Below are positions 51,243 through 60,357 of a stretch of 64,000 bases of DNA, in pieces. Both the position numbers and the translations under genes were made by a program. How positions within the stretch are numbered: position 1 is the first letter of the stretch; each line of letters begins with the position of its first letter. Source of the DNA: Lutibacter sp. Hel_I_33_5 (GTDB lineage: Bacteria; Bacteroidota; Bacteroidia; Flavobacteriales; Flavobacteriaceae). The notes below the pieces were generated by a model. It was given only the letters and a program-made list of their open reading frames with translations, ran no database searches and was not told the origin of the DNA. Location: positions 1,279,501 to 1,343,500 of the forward strand of contig NZ_VISM01000001.1 in the NCBI RefSeq assembly GCF_007827455.1, read 5' to 3'.

Positions 51243-53207
51243 ATGAAGAAAATTGTCTTACTAATATTTCTAAGCTTATTTATTGGGAGTTTAACATCTC
51301 TATCCCAGGTAAGAAGAGGTAAAACAGGAAGTTCTAATGGTAATGTCACACAACTTAATGATTCTTTAAGAAACAAAAGTGAAATTACTGTAACGTTAAG
51401 TGGCAAAACCAAGTATACAGATTACAAAATTATATCTCATAAAAAAGATACAACAGTCGTTGATACAACCTTAACTATTCAAAAAGAATACAAATATAAT
51501 TTTCTACGCAAAGACAATTTTGAATTATTAGCCTTTCATAATCAGGGGCAAACTTTTAATAATTTAGGATATAATTTTAGAGATATTTCTGCAATTCCTG
51601 ATATTGGTTTTAGGGCAAAACAGTTTGGTTATTTTAACGTAGAAGATGTGAAATACTACAAAGTTCCAACTCCTACTACAGAAATTTTATATAGAACTGG
51701 CTTACAACAAGGACAGGTTCTAGACGCAATATTTACTTTAAATTTTAATCCAAGATTAAATGTAGCCATGTCTTACAAGGGGCTAAGATCTTTAGGACAA
51801 TATAGAAGAGCATTGGTTAGTTCGGGTAATTTTAGAGGTTCTTTTCACTATACAACTAAAGAAAGTCAATATTCATTAAAAGGACATATTACTGTTCAAG
51901 ATATTTTAAATCAAGAAAGTGGAGGCTTAACAGATGAGAGAACTCAAAGCTTTATTGATGACGATCCAGAATATAGTAGTAGAGATCGATTAGATGTAAA
52001 TCTAATCGATACCGAAAACTTATTTGAAGGTGAGCGATATTATTTTCAACACGATTTTAAATTACTTGGTAAGAAAGATTCTTTAAAGCAAAAAGATTTT
52101 ACAAATCTAAAAATAGGACATACTTTTTCTACTGAAAATAAACGTTATAATTTTACTCAAGGAGCTGTTGTAACTGCATTTTTTGGAAATGTTAGCGAAA
52201 CTGGTGCTGTAAATGAAACTGTAGAAAACAGATTAACTTCTAATCAGTTCTTCCTAGAATTTAACTCAAAATATATTTTAGGAACTTTTAAAGCTAAAAT
52301 TAAACTAAGTAGTTATGAATATGGCTACAACAGATTAGTAAATAAAACTATTGGTGCAATAAATAACACAGACTTAACTGGAGATGCTGTTTCTTTTGGT
52401 GCCGATTGGAAAGGAAGAATAAGTGATTTTCAAGTTATTGCAGATGCTACTGTTACTCCTGGTAGTGGACGTTTGGCTGGGAATCATTTTAAAGGGGAAA
52501 TGCAATATAAAAAAGACAGTCTTTTTACAATAAAAGGAAGTTTATTATTAAATTCTAAATCCCCGAATTTTAATTTTCTTTTACATCAAAGTGTTTATGA
52601 TTCTTATAATTGGGAAAATAATTTCAACAATATTAATACTAGAAATTTAGGGTTTAATTTTAATTCTAAATGGATAAATACTTCTGTTGATTTTACTAAC
52701 ATTGAAAACTACACTTATTTTGATGAAACCAATGCTCCAAAACAAACAAATCAATCTATTACCTACCTTAAAGTAAAAGCTAATAAAGAATTTAATTTTT
52801 GGAAATTATATTTTGATAACACCATCATGTATCAAAATGTAAGCAGTGGAAGTTCTGTTTTTAGAGTGCCTCAATTAGTTACTAGGAATACACTTTATTA
52901 TCATGATTCATGGTTTAAAGGTGACCCGATGCAAGTTCAAATTGGTGCAACTTTTAAATACTTTTCTAAATATAAGGCGAATGCTTACAATCCACTTTTA
53001 GCTGAATTTACTTTACAAAACACCACTGAAATAGGATATCCTACAATCGATTTGTTTTTTAATGCTCGAGTGAGAAGAACCCGTATCTTTTTTAAAATTG
53101 AAAATGCTGGCGCTGGCTTTGGTGATAAGAATTATTTTTCAGCACCTAATTACCCATATAGAGATTTAGTAATCCGTTTTGGATTAGTTTGGAATTGGTT
53201 TATTTAA
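51243..53207 (+). CDS. Putative porin (Porin_10 family)
   Basis: A 654-residue outer membrane protein with a signal peptide ending TSLSQV. An N-terminal linker with RGKTGSSNGN and the early LRKDNFELLAFHNQGQTFNNLGYNF (in pieces) are typical of the Bacteroidota putative porin family. Many alternating strands follow, with AMSYKGLRSLGQYRRALVSSGNFR (in pieces) and KIGHTFSTENKRYNF, and the protein ends VIRFGLVWNWFI with a terminal aromatic, as expected for a barrel handled by BamA. Substrate is unknown. It overlaps no gene; the small membrane protein follows at 53246. Confidence 0.85.
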   Translation: MKKIVLLIFLSLFIGSLTSLSQVRRGKTGSSNGNVTQLNDSLRNKSEITVTLSGKTKYTDYKIISHKKDTTVVDTTLTIQKEYKYNFLRKDNFELLAFHNQGQTFNNLGYNFRDISAIPDIGFRAKQFGYFNVEDVKYYKVPTPTTEILYRTGLQQGQVLDAIFTLNFNPRLNVAMSYKGLRSLGQYRRALVSSGNFRGSFHYTTKESQYSLKGHITVQDILNQESGGLTDERTQSFIDDDPEYSSRDRLDVNLIDTENLFEGERYYFQHDFKLLGKKDSLKQKDFTNLKIGHTFSTENKRYNFTQGAVVTAFFGNVSETGAVNETVENRLTSNQFFLEFNSKYILGTFKAKIKLSSYEYGYNRLVNKTIGAINNTDLTGDAVSFGADWKGRISDFQVIADATVTPGSGRLAGNHFKGEMQYKKDSLFTIKGSLLLNSKSPNFNFLLHQSVYDSYNWENNFNNINTRNLGFNFNSKWINTSVDFTNIENYTYFDETNAPKQTNQSITYLKVKANKEFNFWKLYFDNTIMYQNVSSGSSVFRVPQLVTRNTLYYHDSWFKGDPMQVQIGATFKYFSKYKANAYNPLLAEFTLQNTTEIGYPTIDLFFNARVRRTRIFFKIENAGAGFGDKNYFSAPNYPYRDLVIRFGLVWNWFI

Positions 53208-53245
53208 TCCTAAATCTTTTCCAAAATAAAGGACTTTATAATAAA

Positions 53246-53479
53246 ATGAAAAATAAGCTTAAAAAAAACTGGAAACTATTTCTAATTGCTAGTTTAACCT
53301 TAGGATTAGCTCCTTTTAATCCGCCACATATTTTAGGAAAGCTCAAATGGATATTGGGCGGAAATGCTTTTTCGTCTGAAAATGGTATGCTAGCTCAAGA
53401 TTGGTTTGATGTGTTACTGCATGGAGGCCCGTGGATATTACTTTTTATTTCTATTTTTTTAAACATTCGTAAAAAGTAA
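53246..53479 (+). CDS. Small membrane protein (77 aa), function unknown
   Basis: The peptide starts MKNKLKKNWKLFLIASLTLG, with a first hydrophobic segment, then LAPFNPPHILGKLKWILGGN and QDWFDVLLHGGPW, and ends in a second hydrophobic helix and a basic tail. I recall short proteins with APFxPPHIxGKLKWxxGG in other bacteria, sometimes loosely labelled RND transporter; no function is established. The ATG at 53246 is preferred because upstream in-frame starts overlap the porin gene. It is probably cotranscribed with the porin. Confidence 0.7.
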   Translation: MKNKLKKNWKLFLIASLTLGLAPFNPPHILGKLKWILGGNAFSSENGMLAQDWFDVLLHGGPWILLFISIFLNIRKK

Positions 53480-53482
53480 AAT

Positions 53483-53635
53483 TTAAACAATCATTTCTGA
53501 GATCATTTTTTCGGAAACGGTTAATTCTTCTGTTCAATCTTTAATTTATTGTTTAGAATATCCCCAAAAATCTTTAGATTTTAATGCAACTTCTGTTATT
53601 AATTTTGCATCAGAAATAGCTGCAAGAACAATCAT
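53483..53635 (-). pseudogene. Decayed GNAT N-acetyltransferase remnant
   Basis: Directly after the nhaC stop the minus strand reads ATG and continues in a single frame as MIVLAAISDAKLITEVALKS and KDFWGYSKQ, then a TAA, IKD, a TGA, and TEELTVSEKMISEMIV before a final TAA at 53483-53485. The order ISDAKLI, KSKDFWGYSK, EELTVSE is the N-terminal part of a GNAT acetyltransferase. With two in-frame stops and no catalytic core it is a dead fragment. It stops close to the convergent 77-codon gene, so the rest of the gene was probably deleted. Confidence 0.65.
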
Positions 53636-55102
53636 TTATTTTGTAGTTAATTGTCTAATTTTAATTCTAAAAGCTGCAAATAATAAAGTTGTGAATGGTG
53701 ACAACCAGTTAAAAATTGCATAGGCAAAATATTCTCCAACCCCTACTCCCAAAACTCCAGATTGATAAGCTCCACAAGTATTCCACGGAATTAACACAGA
53801 AGTTACGGTTCCAGAATCTTCTAAAGTTCTACTTAAATTTTCTGGCGCCAGTCCTTTATCTTCATATGCTTGCTTAAACATCTTACCGGGTATTACCAAT
53901 GCTAAATATTGATCTGAAGCAATTACATTTAGTCCTAAACAGCTAATAACTGTACTCGCAAATAAACCAAAAACAGAACTCGCAACAGATAATAATACTT
54001 TTGTGATTTTAGCTAAAGCTCCAATTGCATCCATAACGCCTCCAAAAACCATTGCACAAATAATTAAAAAGATTGTCCAAAGCATTCCGTTCATCCCTCC
54101 GGAAGAAAATAATTCAGTTAACTTTTCATTATCTGTTGTTATCTGTGTATCGGACAAAACTGCATTTATAATTGCTTGAAAATTTGAGTTGGATATGCTT
54201 GATAAAACATCAGATTGAAAAATAAATGCAAAAACTGCGGCTAAAACAACACCAGTTCCTAAAGCAATCAATGGTTTTGTTTTCATTAATATCATAGCAA
54301 TTACAGCTACAGGAACTAAAAATAACCACGGAGTAATATTAAAAGTTGAATCTATACTCGCTAACAAATTACTTATATCTGCACTTCCACTTGTATCTAT
54401 TGTTGCACTTAAAATAATAAAAACAATAAGTGTAATTATAATTGTTGGCACTGTTGTGAACGCCATGTATTTTATATGTGTAAACAAATCTGTCCCTGCC
54501 ATTGCTGGCGCTAAATTTGTTGTATCGGAAAGTGGTGACATTTTATCTCCAAAATAAGCTCCAGAAATTACAGCTCCAGCAATCATTCCTGATGGAATAC
54601 CTAATGCACTTCCAATTCCAATTAATGCAATACCAACAGTTGCAGAAGTTGTCCAAGAACTACCTGTAGCTATTGAAATAATTGCTGCAATAATAACTGT
54701 GGCTGGTAAAAAAATTTCTGGACTTAACACCTGTAAACCATAATAAACCATTGCAGGTATTATTCCACTCACCAGCCAAGTTCCAGCCAAAGCACCTACC
54801 AAAAGCAGTATCAGTATTGGCACAAAAATACTTTTCCAGTTTTCCCAAACCTCGGCAATCATCCTACTAATAGAAACCTTATTAAAAAATCCAACTGCAG
54901 CTGCAATCACCCCGCCAATTAATAATATATATTGATTAGAATAATCTCCAAACCAAGCTCCATCTGCATAAAAAATATTATACGCCAATAAACCCATCAA
55001 TAAAACAACAGGAATTAAAGCTTCCCAAATGTTTAATTCTTTGTTATCTACAATTTTTTGATCTTGGATATTTATTTCAGAAATATTTTTTTCGTCTTGC
55101 AT
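53636..55102 (-). CDS. nhaC: Na+/H+ antiporter NhaC
   Basis: A 488-residue inner-membrane antiporter with about twelve helices. IATGSSWTTSATVGIALIGIGSALGIP (in pieces), GAVISGAYFGDKMSPLSDTTNLAPAMAG (in pieces) and the C-terminal IPWNTCGAYQSGVLGVG are NhaC-family blocks; the Asp and Asn in GDKMSPLSDTTN are likely ion site residues. It exports Na+ in exchange for H+, a fit with a marine habitat and with the pyrophosphatase pump at 26 kb. It diverges from the YdjM-like gene; the pseudogene follows its stop directly. Confidence 0.9.
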   Translation of the reverse strand: MQDEKNISEINIQDQKIVDNKELNIWEALIPVVLLMGLLAYNIFYADGAWFGDYSNQYILLIGGVIAAAVGFFNKVSISRMIAEVWENWKSIFVPILILLLVGALAGTWLVSGIIPAMVYYGLQVLSPEIFLPATVIIAAIISIATGSSWTTSATVGIALIGIGSALGIPSGMIAGAVISGAYFGDKMSPLSDTTNLAPAMAGTDLFTHIKYMAFTTVPTIIITLIVFIILSATIDTSGSADISNLLASIDSTFNITPWLFLVPVAVIAMILMKTKPLIALGTGVVLAAVFAFIFQSDVLSSISNSNFQAIINAVLSDTQITTDNEKLTELFSSGGMNGMLWTIFLIICAMVFGGVMDAIGALAKITKVLLSVASSVFGLFASTVISCLGLNVIASDQYLALVIPGKMFKQAYEDKGLAPENLSRTLEDSGTVTSVLIPWNTCGAYQSGVLGVGVGEYFAYAIFNWLSPFTTLLFAAFRIKIRQLTTK

Positions 55103-55167
55103 TTCACTAAGTTTAGTTTTGTAATGTTACGATTTTGTAAAGAGGTATGCAAATCAAAACTGTTTAC

Positions 55168-55175
55168 TACATTTG
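55168..55175 (+). promoter_or_regulatory. -7 promoter box (TACATTTG) of the YdjM-like gene
   Basis: TACATTTG matches TAnnTTTG and ends five bases before the ATG at 55181, so transcription would start at or next to the start codon. It also rules out longer in-frame starts from 55058. Confidence 0.6.
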
Positions 55176-55180
55176 TGATA

Positions 55181-56200
55181 ATGGATTCATTAACTCAGAT
55201 TGTTTTAGGTGCTGCTTGTGGCGAAATCATTTTAGGAAGAAAAATTGGTAACAAAGCTTTATTATTTGGAGCTATTGGTGGTACAATTCCTGATTTAGAT
55301 GTTTTTATTGGCGAATGGATGTATACTAATGAAATTGATGCTATGGCTTTTCATAGAGGTTTTATGCATTCATTATTGTTTGCCGTTTTTGGTTCTTTTT
55401 TCTTTGGATGGATTACTCACAAACTTTATAATACTAGAAGTAGAATTGGGACAACAACTCAAAAAAATTGGATTTGGTTATTTTTCTTATCCATGTTTAC
55501 ACATCCTATTTTAGATAGTTTTACGCCTTACGGAACACAGTTATTTGCACCTTTTTCTGATTATAGAGTTGCCTTTAATAACATTTCCGTTGCAGATCCC
55601 TTTTATACAATTCCATTTCTGTTATGCTTAATTATTTTACTATTTTTTAACAGAAAAAGAACGCGAAGAACTTGGTGGCTAAAAACTGGAATTTATATTA
55701 GTTCCGCATATATGTTATTTACTATTGGGAACAAACTATACATGGATTCAGTATTCAAAAAATCTTTTGATAAAGCTGGAATTTCTTATTACCGTTTTTC
55801 TGCTCAGCCAACTATTTTAAATAATATTTTATGGTACGGAATTGCTGAAAATGATGAAAATTATTATGCAACTTTTTATTCTTTATTTGACAACAATGAC
55901 TTAGCTGATAAAATATTAGTGATTCCAAAAAATCATACAACTATTGACATTCATCACCCAGATATTAAAACACTAACTTGGTTTAGTAACAACTATTTTA
56001 ATCTTTCCAAGAACGAAGACGGAACTTTTAGTTATGTAGATTTACGCTATCCAATGTTAGATCCAGACAACAAAGATTCTTCGGTTTTTAGATTCACCCT
56101 TTTAAAAGAAAATGGACGTTGGGATATTTTACCTTTTCGAGGAAATCCTCCAAATAAAGAAGATTTTTCTAAATTTTTAGAGCGAATAAAAGGGATATAA
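55181..56200 (+). CDS. Membrane-bound metal-dependent hydrolase (YdjM family)
   Basis: A 339-residue protein. MDSLTQIVLGAACGEIILG and LLFGAIGGTIPDLDVFIGEW (in pieces) give the Asp residues, AFHRGFMHSLLFA the His residues, and MFTHPILDSFTPYGTQLF the HxxxD motif of the YdjM/DUF457 family. About four membrane helices lie between ~5 and 195; the rest is a soluble domain. The family is regulated by LexA in E. coli but has no known substrate. Start chosen by the promoter and the conserved N terminus. Confidence 0.85.
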   Translation: MDSLTQIVLGAACGEIILGRKIGNKALLFGAIGGTIPDLDVFIGEWMYTNEIDAMAFHRGFMHSLLFAVFGSFFFGWITHKLYNTRSRIGTTTQKNWIWLFFLSMFTHPILDSFTPYGTQLFAPFSDYRVAFNNISVADPFYTIPFLLCLIILLFFNRKRTRRTWWLKTGIYISSAYMLFTIGNKLYMDSVFKKSFDKAGISYYRFSAQPTILNNILWYGIAENDENYYATFYSLFDNNDLADKILVIPKNHTTIDIHHPDIKTLTWFSNNYFNLSKNEDGTFSYVDLRYPMLDPDNKDSSVFRFTLLKENGRWDILPFRGNPPNKEDFSKFLERIKGI

Positions 56201-56250
56201 AAAACTAAATCAAAAAATAAAATATTCTCAGCTTAGTTTTTGGGAATAAA

Positions 56251-57468
56251 TTAAGTGAACACTTCTTCTTTTAAAACACCAATTTCAAGCATACAAGCTT
56301 TCATCATAAGATAGGTACGTTCTATATTGTTATCTAAACCAATCGAAAAACGAATTAATCCATCTGTTAAACCCATTTCCATTTGTTCTTCTTCAGGAAT
56401 TTCTGAAGAAGTAGAACTTCCAGGTGCAGAAAATAATGTCTTATAAAACCCTAAACTGACTGCTAAATAACCTAAATTCTTATGTTGCATTAACTCCATC
56501 AATTCATTTGCTTTTTCTAAAGAACCAACATCAACGGTTAACATACCACCAAAACCATATTCTGTATTCATCATCGATTTAAAAAGTTGATGTGATGGAT
56601 GTGAAGCTAATCCAGGATATACAGTTTTTAATCCATCAGCTTCAAATTTATCAGCTAAAAAAGCAGCATTTTTACTATGTTGTTTCATCCTTATGTGAAG
56701 TGTTCTCATATTTTTTAAAATAGACGAAGCTCGTAAACTATCCATCGTTGAACCTAACAACATACTAGCACCATCATTTACATTTCTTAAATTATCGACA
56801 AACTCTTGTGTTCCGCAAACCACACCACCAACAGTATCCGAAGAACCATTGATAAACTTTGTTAAACTATGTACTACGATATCCGCACCTAATTTTACAG
56901 GTGAAATTGACAAAGGAGAAAACGTATTATCAACCACCAATTTTAAATTATATTTTTTAGCTAAAGCTGATAAACCAGAAATATCTGCAACTTCTAACAA
57001 TGGATTACTCACAGATTCACAATACAAAACTTTAGTGCTTTTTGTGATGGATGCTTCAACAACATCTAATTTTGTGATGTCTACAAACGTAGTTTTTATT
57101 CCTAGCTTTGGAGTGAAATTTTTAAGAAAAGCATACGTTCCTCCATAAATGGTTCTACTAGAAACTATATGATCTCCTACTTCACATAATTGTAATAATA
57201 CTGGTGTAATTGCTCCCATTCCAGATGCTGAGACATTTGCTGTTTCGGTTCCTTCCATTGCTGCCAAAGCTTCTCCTAAATATAAATTACTTGGCGTTGT
57301 ATGTCGAGAATATAAATAACAACCATCTGCATTTCCTTCAAAAGTATCGAACATTGTTTTTGCCGAAAGAAAAGTATAGGTAGATGAATCTGATATCGAA
57401 GGATTTACACCTCCAAACTCACCAAAATACTGTAAATCTTGAATGTTATCAGCTGGATTAAATTTCAT
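56251..57468 (-). CDS. Cys/Met-metabolism PLP enzyme (methionine gamma-lyase or cystathionine lyase-like)
   Basis: A 405-residue fold-type I enzyme. YSRHTTPSNLYLGEALAAMEG (in pieces), SGMGAITPVLLQL and VVHSLTKFINGSSDTVGG carry the family marks; K204 binds PLP and Y108 sits in the active site. In methionine gamma-lyase a Cys follows YG (YGC); here it is Gly (G110 in YGGTY), as in cystathionine enzymes, so substrate is uncertain. A divergent Lrp/AsnC regulator lies 157 bases away, like the MdeR-MdeA arrangement of Pseudomonas, which favours amino-acid degradation over synthesis. Confidence 0.82.
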   Translation of the reverse strand: MKFNPADNIQDLQYFGEFGGVNPSISDSSTYTFLSAKTMFDTFEGNADGCYLYSRHTTPSNLYLGEALAAMEGTETANVSASGMGAITPVLLQLCEVGDHIVSSRTIYGGTYAFLKNFTPKLGIKTTFVDITKLDVVEASITKSTKVLYCESVSNPLLEVADISGLSALAKKYNLKLVVDNTFSPLSISPVKLGADIVVHSLTKFINGSSDTVGGVVCGTQEFVDNLRNVNDGASMLLGSTMDSLRASSILKNMRTLHIRMKQHSKNAAFLADKFEADGLKTVYPGLASHPSHQLFKSMMNTEYGFGGMLTVDVGSLEKANELMELMQHKNLGYLAVSLGFYKTLFSAPGSSTSSEIPEEEQMEMGLTDGLIRFSIGLDNNIERTYLMMKACMLEIGVLKEEVFT

Positions 57469-57625
57469 ATCTGTAGTTTATCTGAACACAAAAAAACGAT
57501 TAAACAGAAATAAAATCAATATTAACTTATAAATATAGATTATTTATCTAAATTTATCTTAAATTACAGTTTTAAAAATTAATTTCAACTAGAAAAAGAT
57601 TCTTTTTTAGAAAAAAAATTTAATT

Positions 57626-58084
57626 ATGCTTTTAGATGCTACTGATAAAAAGTTAATCAATTTACTACAAAACGATAGTAAACAAACTACAAAACAACTC
57701 TCTTTGCAATTAAATCTTTCGGTTACTGCCGTTTATGAGCGAATCAAAAAACTTGAAAGAGAGGATATAATAAAAGAATATGTGGCAATCATCAACAAAG
57801 ATAAAATTGATAAATCTTTTTTGGTTTTTTGCCATATAAAACTCATTCAACATGCTATTAAATATGTATCCAGTTTTGAAAAAGAAATCACTCAATTAGA
57901 CGAAGTTTCAGAATGTTTTCACGTTAGTGGAGATTATGACTATATTTTAAAAATTCATGTAAAAGATATGAAAGAATATAGGAGGTTTTTAATCAGCAAA
58001 TTAACATCCATTAAAAACATTGGTAGCACTCACAGTATTTTTACAATTGGAGAGGTTAAAAATTCTACAAGAATTATTTTATAA
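57626..58084 (+). CDS. Lrp/AsnC family transcriptional regulator
   Basis: A 152-residue regulator with an N-terminal winged helix-turn-helix (LDATDKKLINLLQNDSKQTTKQLS and LSVTAVYERIKKLEREDIIKEY, in pieces) and a C-terminal RAM/ligand domain (VSECFHVSGDYDYILKIHVKDMKEYRRF, in pieces; GSTHSIFTI). Members sense amino acids as octamers. The divergent neighbour is a Cys/Met-metabolism PLP enzyme, so that gene is the likely target. The 157-base gap has no TAnnTTTG box but is AT-rich, as Lrp sites tend to be. Confidence 0.9.
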   Translation: MLLDATDKKLINLLQNDSKQTTKQLSLQLNLSVTAVYERIKKLEREDIIKEYVAIINKDKIDKSFLVFCHIKLIQHAIKYVSSFEKEITQLDEVSECFHVSGDYDYILKIHVKDMKEYRRFLISKLTSIKNIGSTHSIFTIGEVKNSTRIIL

Positions 58085-58090
58085 AAATAA

Positions 58091-58116
58091 AACCCAAAAC
58101 TTTAAAGCTTTGGGTT
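58091..58116. terminator. Likely bidirectional terminator between the Lrp-like and YceI genes
   Basis: aacccaaa and tttgggtt form an 8-bp stem around actttaaagc, with inner pairing also possible. The T run is weak, so confidence is moderate. Confidence 0.45.
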
Positions 58117-58143
58117 ATTAAACCTAATAAAAAGATATTTTTA

Positions 58144-58782
58144 TTAATTCTTAGTCTTCACAACAAAAGACATTTCAATTAAATCATCTACAAATTTATC
58201 TTTTAGATCTTTAAAAAATGTTTTTGATTTATATTTAATATTAAAGTCTGCTCTATTAATATTAAAAACATCACTTTTAAAAATTGTTACTCCATCAACT
58301 GTAGAAATAGATGCAGGAATTGTAATACTTTTTGTTACATCTTTTATTTGTAAATTTCCAGTTACAGCAAGTTTTCCTTCTGTATCTTCTACTTTAGTTA
58401 TTACAAATTTTGTTGTTGGATATACTGGGACATCAAAAAAGTCTGGTCCACTTAAATGACCTTCTATATTTCCAGCTCCATCACTTCCAATCATATCTAC
58501 ATTTTTAATAGTAGTCATATCGATAACAAACTCACCTTCAGTTAATTTTCCGTTTTCAATTAATAAACCTCCACTTTTTAAATGTACCGTTCCGTCGTGT
58601 GTTCCTGTTGGTTTTGCTCCTTTCCATGTTACAATAGAGTTTTGAACATCAACATTATTTAGTTCTGAAACATTGGTTTCTACTTTTACAGCTTCTTTAG
58701 CTTCAACTTTTTCTTTTTTCTCTCCTTTGCAGCTTGTAAAAACAGTTGCTAAAACTAATGCTGATAATATTATTTTTTTCAT
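58144..58782 (-). CDS. YceI family lipoprotein
   Basis: A 212-residue exported protein with lipobox TVFTSC. The mature part has the YceI lipocalin-like pattern: VDVQNSIVTWKGAKPTGTHDGTVHLKSG (in pieces), EFVIDMTTIKNVD, GHLSGPDFFDVPVYPTTKFVITKV (in pieces) and TGNLQIKDVTKSITIPA. YceI proteins bind polyisoprenoids or other lipids in the periplasm; the ligand is unknown. It has a clean promoter box 29 bases upstream of the ATG. Confidence 0.9.
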   Translation of the reverse strand: MKKIILSALVLATVFTSCKGEKKEKVEAKEAVKVETNVSELNNVDVQNSIVTWKGAKPTGTHDGTVHLKSGGLLIENGKLTEGEFVIDMTTIKNVDMIGSDGAGNIEGHLSGPDFFDVPVYPTTKFVITKVEDTEGKLAVTGNLQIKDVTKSITIPASISTVDGVTIFKSDVFNINRADFNIKYKSKTFFKDLKDKFVDDLIEMSFVVKTKN

Positions 58783-58811
58783 GTATAAATGTATTTGAAT
58801 TATTCTTGTCG

Positions 58812-58819
58812 CAAATATA
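58812..58819 (-). promoter_or_regulatory. -7 promoter box (TATATTTG) of the YceI gene
   Basis: Minus-strand TATATTTG followed by CGAC matches TAnnTTTG, 29 bases before the ATG at 58782. Confidence 0.6.
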
Positions 58820-58842
58820 AAGTAATTTATTTTCCTTGGAAA

Positions 58843-59295
58843 CTATTTTTTATCTTTTGTATCAATTATAATAGTTACTGGACCATCGTTTAATAATTCA
58901 ACTTTCATATCAGCTCCAAATTCTCCTGTTTGAACTTTCTTGTTAAAATCATTTTCTATCTGTTTGATAAAAGCTTCATACAATGGAATTGCAATAGATG
59001 GTTTTGCAGCTTTTAAATAACTTGGTCTATTACCTTTTTTTGTTGAAGCTTGTAAAGTAAACTGACTCACAACAATAACTTCTCCATCAACATCAATCAA
59101 TGAATTGTTCATCACATAATTTTCATCATTAAAAATTCTAAGATTGATGATTTTTTTAGATAACCAATTAATATCTTCTTGCGTATCTTCATCAACAATA
59201 CCTAATAAAATCAATAACCCTTTTTGGATTGATGCAACTTTAACACTTTCAATTGTAACACTCGCTTTAGAAACTCTTTGGATAACTGCTTTCAT
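58843..59295 (-). CDS. dtd: D-aminoacyl-tRNA deacylase
   Basis: A 150-residue proofreading enzyme that removes D-amino acids and glycine from mischarged tRNA. The active-site motif is VVSQFTLQAST with the Ser-Gln-Phe-Thr core, and the cross-subunit Gly-cis-Pro motif is in LNDGPVTI near the C terminus. Length is normal. It follows rsgA by six bases on the same strand. Confidence 0.94.
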   Translation of the reverse strand: MKAVIQRVSKASVTIESVKVASIQKGLLILLGIVDEDTQEDINWLSKKIINLRIFNDENYVMNNSLIDVDGEVIVVSQFTLQASTKKGNRPSYLKAAKPSIAIPLYEAFIKQIENDFNKKVQTGEFGADMKVELLNDGPVTIIIDTKDKK

Positions 59296-59301
59296 AGATT
59301 T

Positions 59302-60261
59302 TTAATCTTCTTCTTCCCAAATATCTGTTCTATAATGTTCAGATTCTTCTTCACCTTCTAAAATTTGAAGATAACTTTTATAGCGAGACCACGCAATTTC
59401 TTCTGCATCTAAAGCTTCTTTTACAGCACATTTTGGTTCTTTAACATGGATGCAATCATTAAATTTACAGTCTTGTTTTAAAGCAAAAAACTCTGGGAAG
59501 TAATCCCCTAATTCATATTTATCTATATCAACAATTCCAAAACCTTTTATTCCTGGCGTATCAATAATTTTAGCATTAAAACTTAAATCAAACATTTCTG
59601 CAAACGTAGTTGTATGTTGTCCTTGTTTATGTTGATCGGATATTTCTTTAGTTTTTAAATCTAACGTGGGTTCTATAGCGTTAAGAAGTGTTGTTTTTCC
59701 AACACCAGAATGACCCGAAAACATCGATGTTTTATCGGTCATTATTTCTTTAACTTTATCAAGTTTTATTCTTTCTTTTGCTGAAACCTCTATACATCTA
59801 TATCCTATCTTTTCATAAATATCTTTTAGGTATAAAATCTCAGCTCTTTCTTCGATTTGATAAGTATCAATTTTATTAAACACTAAAACCACATCTATTC
59901 GATAAGCTCTTGCTGTAACAAGAAATCGATCTATAAAAGTTGTAAATGTTGGCGGATTATTGATGGTGATTAATAAAAAAGCAACATCAATGTTTGCAGC
60001 AATAATATGTGTTTGCTTGGAAAGATTTACAGATTTTCGAATGATAAAATTCTTACGTTCATGAATATTATTAATAATCCCGATTTCATCATCTCCTTTT
60101 TTTTCTAAATCAAAATCAACAACATCACCAACAGAAACAGGATTGGTACTTTTAATACCTTTCATTCTGAATTTTCCTTTAATCCTACATTGATGAAAAG
60201 TACCATCTTTAGATTTCACGTGATACCAACTACCTGTTGATTTATATACAATTCCTGTCAT
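59302..60261 (-). CDS. rsgA: Ribosome small subunit-dependent GTPase A
   Basis: A 319-residue circularly permuted GTPase for late 30S assembly. An N-terminal OB fold (GSWYHVKSKDG, RIKGKFRMKG) precedes the G domain in permuted order: VLVFNKIDTYQ (G4), IEVSAKERIKLD (G5), FSGHSGVGKTTLLNAI (G1) and IDTPGIKGFGI (G3). The C-terminal zinc finger shows CKFNDCIHVKEPKC. It heads the rsgA-dtd unit; a CATCTTTG box (one mismatch) lies five bases from its ATG. Confidence 0.95.
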   Translation of the reverse strand: MTGIVYKSTGSWYHVKSKDGTFHQCRIKGKFRMKGIKSTNPVSVGDVVDFDLEKKGDDEIGIINNIHERKNFIIRKSVNLSKQTHIIAANIDVAFLLITINNPPTFTTFIDRFLVTARAYRIDVVLVFNKIDTYQIEERAEILYLKDIYEKIGYRCIEVSAKERIKLDKVKEIMTDKTSMFSGHSGVGKTTLLNAIEPTLDLKTKEISDQHKQGQHTTTFAEMFDLSFNAKIIDTPGIKGFGIVDIDKYELGDYFPEFFALKQDCKFNDCIHVKEPKCAVKEALDAEEIAWSRYKSYLQILEGEEESEHYRTDIWEEED

Positions 60262-60290
60262 TAATACAAAGATGAGAATAAAAAACCATT

Positions 60291-60339
60291 ATAAAAAAGA
60301 AGCTGCAAAATCATAAATTACTTTCTGATTTTGCAGCTT
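60291..60339 (-). terminator. Intrinsic terminator of the Phe/Tyr operon
   Basis: On the minus strand a 14-bp perfect stem (aagctgcaaaatca / tgattttgcagctt) with a 12-base loop is followed by cttctttttta. It lies 18 bases past the DAHP synthase stop. Confidence 0.85.
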
Positions 60340-60357
60340 AAATAAAATTAATGAAAA

